Source: Lycium barbarum
Lineage: Eukaryota > Streptophyta > Magnoliopsida > Solanales > Solanaceae
Assembly: GCF_019175385.1 (NCBI RefSeq)
Contig: NC_083341.1
Coordinates: 92,158,321-92,222,320, forward strand
DNA: 64,000 nucleotides
Direction of reading: 5' to 3'
Made by a program: the position numbers and the translations under genes. Positions 20,511 to 30,786 of the stretch are shown piece after piece (the stretch's first letter is position 1; each line of letters opens with the position of its first letter). The notes beneath the pieces were generated by a model that was not told the DNA's origin, searched no databases, and saw only the letters and a program-made list of their open reading frames with translations.

Positions 20511-23500
20511 TGTCACGACCCAACCCCGTGGGCCGCGACTGGTACCCTAACTGGGTACCCGTACATACCTACCCGATCGACTTTCGAATCATACGAATTT
20601 TTTTTTTTTCTTTTTAACAGAAATTACAGAAGTAGGTCGATACAAATACGGCACGCGCGCAAACATACATATATATATATACATACATACCTGAACATAC
20701 AGACATTTACATATAAGCCGATAAGGCTAACATACCGACGAAACCCGTAACCCACACATCTATCTACAGGCCTCTACAGACATACAGAATCATATGACGG
20801 GATAGGGCCCCGCCGTACCCAGAATTTCCATACATACAGAACATACTGAAGAACAGAAGATATATACCAAAAGTATATGCTCCGGATCGAAGGAGCTCTT
20901 CAAACAGCAGAGTCAGAAACCTACGCTGGCGGCGTATCACCTGGTGCGTCTGTACCTGCGGGCATGTAGCGCAGCCCCCGAAGAGCGGGGGTCAGTACGA
21001 AAAATGTACCGAGTATGTAAAACAGAAACATAGCAAACATAAACATAGTCCGAACCGGAGTCACAGAAATATAACGGACAGACCCATAAATCAGACGGAC
21101 GGACAGAGTCATGATCCAGACAGACATACAGAGTCATGGTTCATAAAGATAAACAGAATCATGGTTCGGACAGACAGACGGAATCATAATACGGACATCG
21201 AGCAGAATCAATATCTATACAGACGTACAGAATCGGAGTCCATAAGGGCGTACCGAATAAAAATCCATACGGACATACAGAATCAGAATCCATACGGACA
21301 TACAGACATAGTCGTAATTCAGACGGACAGACAGAAGTATGTCGGACAGAATTATGCATGCAGAGTAGTACAGAGTCATACAGAATCATACAGAGGCATG
21401 TGCTTAAATAAATACCGATGGCACACGCATACATTCATACAGATCCCGACCCTGTTTGGGGGCGCGGTAACAGAACCCGGCCCTCTTAGTACGGGACGCG
21501 GTGGACAGACAGAATCAGATCAGATCATATGCCATCCTGGCCGCCATCCCCATACACAGATCATAATATCATACAGACATACAGATCCCGGCCCGTACTC
21601 CGAGGGACGCGGTGAACAATGCAGAGAAATATGCACGATAACAGAACCTGGCCCGGGACGCAGTGAAGGAATGCATTGAGACAGACACGAACCGATAAAT
21701 CAGAAACTACTTACATACAGACTCAACATACAGACTCAATCAAACTGAAGGGTGCCAAACGGCGAGTCAAAATCAGAGTATCCAGATAGTATGCATAGTA
21801 CGCGCCTATATCCTACTTGAGAAGGCACGACAGATTATTAGCAGAATCAGATTCTCAGATGTTCAGAAATCATTTTGTAAGAATTGCATAAAAATAGTTG
21901 TATCATAATCAAAATAATAGTTCAATTGTTTTCTGAGAAAATCGGACAAAACGGAAGTATTTAAAGTATTACAGAAGATATCGGGCCTTGCGGGCCCGCC
22001 TCGGACCAACTCGAGGAAACATATGTAAATTATCGCTAATAGACCTTATGAGGTCATCCCTAATCGTTTGGAAGTGTTCCGACTCCGTTTAGGGAAGTTT
22101 TGTACAAAAACTCACTTTAAAGGCAATTTGTAAGAAAATAGCTTCAATTGAATTGAAGGAATTGGAGCGGTTTTCCGTCTCGAATTTCGGGGAACGGAGT
22201 CGTACTTAAGGCTCGCGGCAGAGCCTATCACATCCAGAACATGCCTAGGAACAATGGGAAATTCTTCACATACCTCGATAGCGCCTTACGCTCGCTTGGC
22301 GTCGACTTCAATTTCGTCCAAAATCTAGAAATGGTCAAGTTTACCATTTGTTAGTTTCAAACTTTTCAATAATTCAACTCAACACAGACTTGCCTATCGA
22401 AATTTCGGCAGCATTTCCTCTGTATATAACACATCCCCGAGACTTAGCTCGACTCAATTCATCATCACAACAACCCAGAAATAGCATCAATAACAACAAT
22501 ATGCATTAAACATACGATATGGCATCACTAGCCATCCTTTCGACATAACGAAACATTTTGCGTTTCAACCTTACATTTCCAACCCAAACTTATTATTTTC
22601 ATATTCATTATCCATCAAAATCATTACGACATACATCGGAGGCATCCATACCATTTTCACAGAATATTCACAGGATACGCAAACATTCAAACTTCCCCTT
22701 TAAGTCACTACTTTTCCAATCTTTTCTTAACTTTCAACATACAAGTTCATAAACACATTCCCATATTCCCAAGTTCATTATCATTGATCATAATTTTCAT
22801 GAAATCCCGCTAAAGCGACATACTTTCCGACAACAACTTAACCAACAAATTCTTCGTTTTAGCTTAACCATTATCCTTCCATCTACTTCACAAAGTCATA
22901 ACAACACAAGTATTGCATTAAATAAATTCAATCCATCCACTTTCATACAAGGCACCACACGGCCAACATGCAATATCCCCCAACTTCCATTAATTCATGC
23001 CACTTTCATTTCTAATACAATTTCCATCACACTACAACTAAATTACAACACGAATTCAAATCATCCAAATCATGCAATATACATATATATATTCGGCCAA
23101 CACACACTTAGTTCCAACACACAAAATTTCCATGTTTTTCATTCATTCACACATACTACATCATACATATACCATTTATAACATAACAAGAGCATGAAAT
23201 CCTCACCTTTCTTCAAGTTCTTCACTTGGAGGATAAAATTCTTTTCTTGCCACAATACTTATATCAACTTGTAGAGGGATTTGCACTTGGTAATAATTTC
23301 ACAAGAGATGAACTTTTAAACCAAAGAATTGGCTCCAAAAATTTTTCTTTCCTTTTCTTTTCTCTCTTTCTCTAGCCGTGCTCCCTCTTTCTTTTTCTTG
23401 TTCTTTCTTGAATGTTCTAAGGATATAGATGAATATACAATATGATTTCCATTGTATTTATCACATGGGAATTAATTTATTCCTTGGACTTGGGCCATTT

Positions 23501-23757
23501 GTTGCTTGGCCGGTTGGGCTTCCTTTTTGGACCTCACTTTCTATATTTTTTTGAGCCCAATTGTAGGCTAAATAAATTGTAATTCATGGAACAAGTTTCC
23601 AAAATTCCAATTTTGTCCTTGGTCTCCTTTCGTAATTCCACACCAACGTTATCATAGCCGACACATTCATACCAAGTAAGGTCCAAATATGGCCTCATTC
23701 ATTACAAATCAAGTTATCTCGAATTTTTCCGAATATTCAAAAATGTCGGATGTAACA
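20511..23757 (-). repeat. Gag-only element 5' LTR
   Basis: It is 3247 bp from TGTCACGACCCAACCCCG to GGATGTAACA. It differs from the 3' LTR mainly by single bases and by short length changes in T-runs and TA-runs. In minus sense it is the promoter-bearing copy for gag. AT-rich TATA-like sequence lies near 23415-23450. Confidence 0.93.
21105..21303. repeat. 25-bp minisatellite in LTR (right copy)
   Basis: This is the same array as at 14345-14544, with a few substitutions and a shortened unit near 21195-21215. Both copies have about eight units. Confidence 0.85.
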
Positions 23758-24307
23758 CCGGGCATGTCACCGCTAAGGCAGGCTGCTATGTTTACATCAA
23801 GCCTAGAGGGCCGGGCATGACACCACTAGTTGGCGGCATATGATGGTTACCCGGACGCGGGTTAACGATGATGATATATATGATACGATGATGTATGCGC
23901 TATGATGATGCATGTACTATGATTATATATGATATATGTATGAAATGTATCCACCCTTAAAAGTTATGCAGGTTAGATCTTCATCTTATGTCTTATGATT
24001 TCCCATTATGTTCATTTCATTCATGCCTTACATACTCAGTACAATGTTCGTACTGACGTCCGTTTTCTTTGGACGCTGTGTTCATGCCCACAAGTAGACA
24101 GGGAGATGATCCAGACTCGTAGGAGCTACTAGCAGACCTTGAGAGCACTCCCTTGTTCCGGAGGTGCCATTGGTTTATTTTTTGTGTATAGTATATATAT
24201 ATATGTTTTGGGCATGACGGGGTCTTGTCCCGTCCATATGTCTAGTACTCTAGTAGAGGCTCGTAGATACGCATGTGTGGTTAGTATGGTCTCACGATTT
24301 TTGCCAC

Positions 24308-24310
<3 letters not shown>

Positions 24311-24379
<69 letters not shown>
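24311..24379. repeat. (TA)n microsatellite
   Basis: An uninterrupted TA run of 69 bp lies near the 3' end of the solo LTR. It is long enough to form a cruciform and is prone to length change. Confidence 0.97.
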
Positions 24380-24383
<4 letters not shown>

Positions 24384-25988
24384 TTTTTGATAGTCGAAGG
24401 GCTTATGTATATAAAGGTAATTATGTTTCAAAGTGAAAAATGGTTTTCCTATGATTTGAGTATAAGATTAATGAATGAATGCTTGATGTGTACGATGGGT
24501 AATGGTATGAGCGGTGCTCGGTGGTTAGCCCCGGGTACCCATCATGGCCCCTAATCAGGTTGTGACACCAACATACAAAAGCAACATAGGTCGACAAGGC
24601 CATCATAGGATAACATGATATCGTAAGAGATATGACTCGTCGATAGATTGATAATCCAAAAGAATATATATATATATACACCCACACAAGGGCAGACAAG
24701 GCCACCATAAGAGTTAATACATCAAACATAAGGATGGAAAGGCCACACAACAACCACTATACATAGGACATACGTCTACAAGCCTCTAAAGAGTGTAGCA
24801 TCAGGCATAAAGTCGGAACAGGGCCAATAATACCGAGTATGTAAGGCGAATAAGAAACATATGAAAAGACATCAATGTAAAAGAGTAAGCGACAACCTGA
24901 AGCTCTGAATGCCACTGAGGGAGCATGATATGCACATATATACTTACATATATAGCGTACTGAGCTTCAATAGGGTATCGTATATTGAGCCACTATGGGG
25001 TCTCATAAGCATATAACATACCCATTTGATTAGAAGTATAATATATATAAAGCCCACAATAGGTGTCGTACCCAACTGATTATAGCTTGGTGGTAAATAG
25101 TGATACCATATACATATATACATAACAAGCATTCGATAGAATGATGAATGACTCAGAGTAATGTAAGGTTGTTAATCTTCTTAATATACAATTATGTGTA
25201 CTAGCCTCATCAAACATTTGTTAAAAAGGTTCAAGAACTATAACATGACATGATTCCATCAACCAATTTCATTTGAAATAAAGGCATAGCTAAGTCTTAG
25301 CTATCATGAGTAGAATAATTATGGCGGGATGTTTGTTCATGTTCCGTGGTAAGCAGATTCATGCAAAACAAGGAAAGGAATCACCTTAACATACCTTTAA
25401 TGCCGAAAGTCTATTAACAATGTCGGAACCATCCTACTCTATAAGTTAATCTATAAGAAATGATAATTGCACTAGTTATGAAAAAGCACAACAACAACAC
25501 ATCGAGCGACAAGCTAGTTATACGATTAACTAGAAGACGTTTCTTTTTTCCCTTTATCTCTTTAAGTCCACAATAACAATAATGAAACACACACACACAC
25601 GCCATTAATTCTAAACCTTCAACACCTCAACATAGTGTTGCTCCAAATACACACGCAAGTATGTGTGGTCGCCAAGTAATATAGTGACTTGTAAAAGTCA
25701 GATCCCCACAGAGACTTGTGACGAACGATTCAACAAGAATTCACTTTTACTACGAATTATGCAAGTAATAAAGAGAATATTATTTGTTTTATAAATGACT
25801 GCCCAAAAAAACTAACTATTTTATGCTAACAGTTTTTCACGAACGTTTGTTTAAGACATGAATTTATCACAGAGAGAAGAGTATTCCAGGGTCGGGGCTG
25901 ATTCACAAATCGTATTAAGTCATTCAAGTATCTCACCCTAGCAAGTTTATTCAATATTGATAATTAACCAGAATATTAATCTAGTAGT

Positions 25989-28441
25989 TGTTACACCTCG
26001 GAAAAATTTTCCGTTGGTACGTAAGTGAACGAACTAGTGATAAGTATAAGTGCATGAGGTCCATGAGCAAGAAACGACGTTTGATGACCTTGGGCGAGAT
26101 TTCGAAGGTATCCGATGTGAGATGAGAAAGTTGGCTAAGTTAAGATGAAATATATAGTTAGCAATGCATGTGCATGGACGTGGGTGATTAAAATGAGAGG
26201 TCTAAGAAATATGGAAAGTTGCAGATTTGAAATCTGCCCAGTGGTCGTAAATTGCAAAATACGGACCGTAAATTGGTATACGGTCCGTAAACTGGCAGTC
26301 GTAAATTACCATGCAAGACTTCAACTTTCTGCCCAGTTGAGAAATGGTAAAATACGACCAGGAGGACGGACCGTAAAGTAATTTACGGCCCGTAAACCAT
26401 GGTCGTAAAGCACCATGTTGGTAGCCTGAGTTTTCTGGTTTTGTTATGGTTAAAGACGACCACGAGGGACGGTCCGTAAAATGGAATACGGACCGTAAAC
26501 CTCCATGGATGACCACTGTTCACCTCAGCACAAATTTTGCAAGTCATTAAATAAAGGGACAAACACTTGTTTTATTTCATTACCACATTACACTACTTCT
26601 CTCTAAAACCTCTCTCTACATTTATTATACAGGTTTTCAAGGATATATGAGGATCAACAACATAAAACAAGGTGAATCAAGAGTAAGAACATCATTAAAG
26701 ATCATCTAGGTCAAGAAATCCAAATGGAGAAAAACTAGGGTTTTGCTCAAAGTGGAGTATTATCAACCAAAGCTTGTTCCTACAACTTCTAAGGTAAGAT
26801 TCATGATTTTTACATGATGTTTAAGGTATTGAAGAGTTGAAATACATGGATTGTAGAAAATATGGTCAAGTAGGTCATGAATGATGAATAGTGACATTTT
26901 GAGGAATAGTTTGAATTGAATCGTGAATGTTGTTGTGTTGTGATATGAATGTATTATAAATGGTACTAGGATCGTGAACTAGACACTTTAGACGAATGGA
27001 TGAAGTTGGATGTCATGACCATGAATATGGGTGAATTAGAGGCAAATTAAGGAATCTAGATAATGTGGATAATGTGAGTGACTAATGGCCATTGTTATGA
27101 TATTAATGAAGGTATAGACGCTAGCATTGGAAGGAAGCGTGCAAGTGTAGAATAGTCCAACGAAAAGGTATGTAAGGCTAACCCTTCTTTCATAAGGCAT
27201 GGTTCCTTGGCCAAACTCTTAAATCCTCTATATGAGTATGTTGTATTCAAATGATTGACATTCCGAGCTCATAAACTCACGATCCTCGATATGTACTACG
27301 ATTGTACTATGCACCCCATATGACGAGTAAGCATAAGATATAGATGTAGCGAAAATGATGATGATAGTGATGACGATGATAATAATAATGATGCTAAAGG
27401 TGCCTACGAGCTATTATACTTATATGTGCCTATGAAGGGCTATAATGACACCCCGAGCTTATAACGCCGGGTAGGATATATGTATATGAATATGTATAAA
27501 GTATGTATACGATTACGAAATGCGCGCACACCTCTGCAGATGGTACGGATAACCCTGAAGCCTTGGTAGGGCCAGGTATGAGTAACCTTGAGCCTTGGTT
27601 GGCCAAGTATGTATGAAACACCAATCCTATGAGGTCGGGTATGCTATGTAAACGCTATGTATATGAAATGACTATGTATATAATATGAATATGAATGTGA
27701 TAAGACTATGTATAAGAATACGAATAAGGACATGTATACGCATATGAGCACAAGTATGGTACAAGTACTATTATGGAATACGGATGATGACGTAGGTGTA
27801 CAAATACATATGGAAAATGGAAAGTCCTACGAAAGGCAGGTAGGTGCTATGACGATGATATTATTGTCTCCCCCTCCTATGCTATTTCGTATGTTGTTCA
27901 TGATGCTTATTTATTGATGTTGCTCATGCTTTACATACTCAGTACATTCTTCGTACTGACGTCCTTTTGTTTGTGGACGCTGCGTCATGCCCGCAGGTGC
28001 ACAGGGAGACAGACTTGATCCATAGCTACTTATTCAGAGATTGCATAGCAGAGCTCCATTTCCTTCAGAGCCATATCTTTTGGGTACTCATTCTTTTGTG
28101 TGTATAATTATGGGCATAGCGGGGTCCTGTCTCGCTAATGTGATATGTTATACTCTTAGAGGCTCGTAGACATGTGTGTGTGTGGGTAGATGTGTTTGTC
28201 CTTGTCGGCCTATGTTTTGTATATCATTTTGTCGGCCACGTTGGCCCATGTACATTGATGTGGCATAGATGCCTATGATGATATAAATGTGCTGTTGTCC
28301 AAATGGGACTAGTTGACGAATGAATGGAAATGCATGTATAATGATGTGGCTCACCTAGATGTAAGCATAAGAGTAAGCTAAGAGGGTGCCCGGGTGGGCT
28401 AGCACCGGGTGCTCGTCGCGGCCCCGAGTCGGGTCGTGACA
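25989..28441 (+). mobile_element. Solo LTR, Tekay-like family
   Basis: It runs from TGTTACACCTCGG to GGGTCGTGACA, 2453 bp. The flanks are GTAGT (25984-25988) and GTAGC (28442-28446), a 5-bp duplication with one later change. It belongs to the same broad family as the A/B/C LTRs, shown by the palindromes (26250-26505, TTTACGG-N-CCGTAAA form), the AGGTATGTAAGGCTAACCC block near 27167 and the hairpin with TGACGTC at 27940-27963. No internal region remains. Confidence 0.88.
26250..26505. repeat. Palindrome cluster, TTTACGGNCCGTAAA form
   Basis: Repeated dyads such as ATACGGACCGTAAA, ATACGGTCCGTAAA, TTTACGGCCCGTAAA and TACGGACCGTAAAC lie in U3, upstream of ATTAAATAAAGGG near 26545. The flanking arm is TTTA rather than the TTATA of the element A family; the CGG-N-CCG core is unchanged. 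Confidence 0.85.
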
Positions 28442-29677
28442 GTAGCATTCTCTCGAACTACTAATCACCGATTCAAAACAGTTTGCCGCCTATATTCCTA
28501 TGTATTGACCTTTCAAGCAGGCAATTCGTCCACGATATTTAATTAAATGCGGTGACTAAGTATATTCCTATCCAAGCCGCAAATTGTAGCCCAACTGTAA
28601 GGATAATCTGATCACACTTTCTTTACTTTTTCTCTAATCAAATAGCATCTTTCCCAAGAATGTGTATTAAATAGTAAATAGAACTCAACTGTTGTGCAAG
28701 CAATCAAGCAATTAAGAACAAAATTAAAGAAAAAATCGTATATGAATAAACTACTAAGATAAAAATACTTGTCAAATGTTAATATTAACGGTACACCACA
28801 ACCCCAAAACTATAGAGTTTATCTACTCATAATCATATTACAACAATTGAATTTCATGTTCAAAAGAAGAAAAGATGAAATAATGAAGGTAAAAGAGATA
28901 ACCCTACGATGATAAGCCTTACTCCTTTCTCTTTACGAAATAATGCGACCGTCCCCCTAAAAATGGCCTAAGGTTTTATTTGTAGTGTTGAGAATTAACC
29001 CTCCAAGGCCCGTCCAAAATGGATTAGGCTTTGTAAATATTCCTCATTGATCTAGCATCAAACCGAGGGAGGACCTCGCTTTGAGCTAAGCTCAGCGAGT
29101 TCCTTAGTTGGTTTTACTCTTAGAAAAAATCTTGAAACTTAGTATATTTTTCAACCCCACACCTTGCTGAGCCAGGTATGAAGCGAGCATATGCCTCGCT
29201 CTTACTTGAGGTTAGCGGGGTGCAACATCCCTTTTATACTTGGGCAATTTTTTTGTAACTTCCACTTTTTAGCATCTCCATCTCGCCGAGCGAGGGTCAT
29301 GGCACAACTGTGCCTTGGATTGGCATGATCTCAATGAGGTGGGCTACTCCTTTTTTTACTTAGTCGATTTCTTAAAGGCATGCATTTTTATCCTCTGTCC
29401 TTTCTAAGCGAGGTATATAACTTGTCTGTGCCTCGCTTTGGCTTGAGCTCACTAAGGTCAATGGTTCAATTTACACTTAACCAAAAATATTGCAAGCTTC
29501 CTTTTTCTTCCGAATCACTACGTTTTTCCTGGTAAAGTACTTAATTGCAACAAACACACATGCATTAGTTCGTAATGCAAGATTAATCATTAGTTCGGTG
29601 TTTTTAGCTTAGTTTGTTCTTAACCAAGGTAAAATATGGGAAAATTACGGCGGTTAGGCGTATAAATACACCTAACA

Positions 29678-29693
29678 TCAACACCCCACACTT
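29678..29693 (-). promoter_or_regulatory. Athila-like polypurine tract
   Basis: The minus strand reads AAGTGTGGGGTGTTGA immediately before the TGTTAGGTG LTR start. A second GTGTGGGGTGGG stretch near 34228-34240 follows the env-position ORF. Such purine runs are usual in the long 3' region of Athila-type elements. Confidence 0.6.
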
Positions 29694-30786
29694 AAGCCTT
29701 TGTTGGTCCTCAAACAAACACTAAAACACCCAACTTCACTTAAGATTCCTGAACGTTACCAAATTGAACAGGTCTGCATCAAAATAAGGTCACTACAACA
29801 ATTTAAGAATTTACGAACAATGATCTCAAGCACAACATTGATTTGCACACATGCCAACAACTTCAGTAAGACATCCTAACCTCTAAAACTGACTTACTCA
29901 TATGAATATAGGCAAAAACGGTCCTGCCGCCTAACAAAGGAATCAAATATGTCACCAATCTCTTACCAATTATGTGCTCTCACTTCAAAGAGAGTTTCCC
30001 AAAATAAAAATTTCAAATCAACACATTACTAGGGCAATGAATAGAAAGAATTACGCTCACTCTCAACAAGAAAAATTCACATGCACATACGACGTACCAG
30101 AAGCTTGCCTTTAATGTCATACTCTATTAACAAAAGCATATTAAGCATAGGATCAAGTTAGGACTTTAATGGTTGTAATGTCGGCTAAGGGACGGGTAGG
30201 TATTATATGGGTAAATAGTGACTAACATCCCTAAGCACTTTAAGACATACGCTTTATCATCCTTATGCGCTTTTAATTGTTTCGTCACTTCTTCACCATT
30301 ATTTTTCACTTCACCTTATGCACCCTTTCACATTAAGCACTCTCTTTATTTTTTGCGTAAGCTACTAGCAAGGAGAAAATTTTTATTTACTATTCATATT
30401 TTTTAAGTAGAACACAATATTTTGTTTTCTTTTCATTTTTTCGCTCCCTACTCATGATGACCTAAATCGGGGATCGTGTGGGCACCTACCTAATTCTACC
30501 TAGTAGACGAACCCTTTTTCCCAAAACACAACTCAATTTATATAAATGGAATAATAATACAACACTAAGTAATTCTGACATCATCAAAAACCAGAAATGA
30601 ACAAAAGGGTACTCATACATTAATCATTTTCCCAAAATCGAGTCTAGACTAATACAAGAGCTTCTAAGATTTACAACTTATCGAAATACATTACAACAAA
30701 ATACAACATCTGTTTTTGGAATAAAATTAATAGAAGCTTTTGGAATGGACACTGGAAGATCTTTGGAAGCTTCCACGAACACAACC
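29694..30786 (-). other. Athila-like 3' noncoding region
   Basis: No supported reading frame was found; it holds AT-rich sequence between the polypurine tract and the putative solo LTR at 30787. Near 30460-30510 is a stretch with GGGGATCGTGTGGGCACC that looks like an LTR end from another element, but no boundary could be fixed. Confidence 0.45.

Larger units (their letters stand above)
13746..23757 (-). mobile_element. Gag-only non-autonomous LTR retrotransposon (TR-GAG-like)
   Basis: This is a complete element with TGTCACGACCC...GGATGTAACA ends and a perfect target duplication CCGGG (13741-13745 and 23758-23762). Both LTRs (13746-17009 and 20511-23757) are full length and differ at only scattered positions. 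The primer-binding site at 20495-20506 is perfect and a polypurine tract lies at 17011-17023. The internal region is only about 3.5 kb. It encodes one GAG frame and no recognisable RT, RNase H or integrase on either strand. Noncoding sequence with a 41-bp minisatellite and a 5S-like segment fills the place of pol. This resembles the published class of terminal-repeat elements that keep only GAG. The LTRs differ from the A/B/C family. Confidence 0.9.
2040..24567 (+). mobile_element. Solo LTR (gypsy, Tekay-like family) split by two nested insertions
   Basis: The LTR starts TGTTAGACCTCG at 2040 and ends GGTTGTGACA at 24567. It is flanked by a perfect 5-bp target duplication, CCAAC (2035-2039 and 24568-24572). 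Removing element A (3473-13229) and the gag-only element (13746-23757), each with one copy of its duplication, leaves about 2.75 kb. That agrees with the 2684-bp LTR of element A, whose family it shares in opposite orientation. The retained pieces are 2040-3472, 13235-13745 and 23763-24567. No internal region remains, so it arose by LTR-LTR recombination. The palindrome cluster is at 2414-2612, an AT-rich TATA-like stretch near 2642-2660, and the CAGTAC hairpin at 24037-24060. Confidence 0.9.
1955..25635 (-). repeat. Degenerate minus-oriented LTR split by the 22.5-kb solo LTR
   Basis: Only 1955-2039 and 24573-25635 belong to this feature; everything between is the later solo LTR with CCAAC duplications. 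The left piece starts TTTCACGCC..., a decayed form of the usual TGTCACGACCC end. The right piece has ACCGAGTATGTAAGGCG near 24835 and ACATACCTTTAATG near 25391, both minus-sense counterparts of blocks in the other LTRs. It stops at the Athila-like LTR that begins at 25636. The assignment rests on short similarities and on the reconstructed empty site. Confidence 0.4.
25636..29677 (-). repeat. Athila-like 3' LTR, split by a solo LTR
   Basis: In plus coordinates it runs from TGTTGCTCCAAATAC to ACACCTAACA; read on the minus strand it is TGTTAGGTG...GGAGCAACA with TG/CA ends. The insert 25989-28441 interrupts it, leaving about 1.58 kb. The purine-rich AAGTGTGGGGTGTTGA lies directly outside the right end, as expected for a minus-strand 3' LTR. 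In minus sense U3 holds repeated CTCGC...GCGAG dyads (29060-29460) upstream of a TATA-like CAAATAAAACC near 28970-28980. No matching 5' LTR is seen in the window, so the right part of the element is lost. Confidence 0.7.

Noticed and set aside
21161..21679. 172-codon plus-strand reading frame in the LTR of the gag-only element
   Set aside because: It is produced by the 25-bp array and flanking CAGA-rich sequence. The partner LTR (14401-14920) breaks it into pieces, and it has no domain-like composition.
24129..24431. Reading frames rich in Tyr-Ile
   Set aside because: They are translations of the TA microsatellite on both strands.
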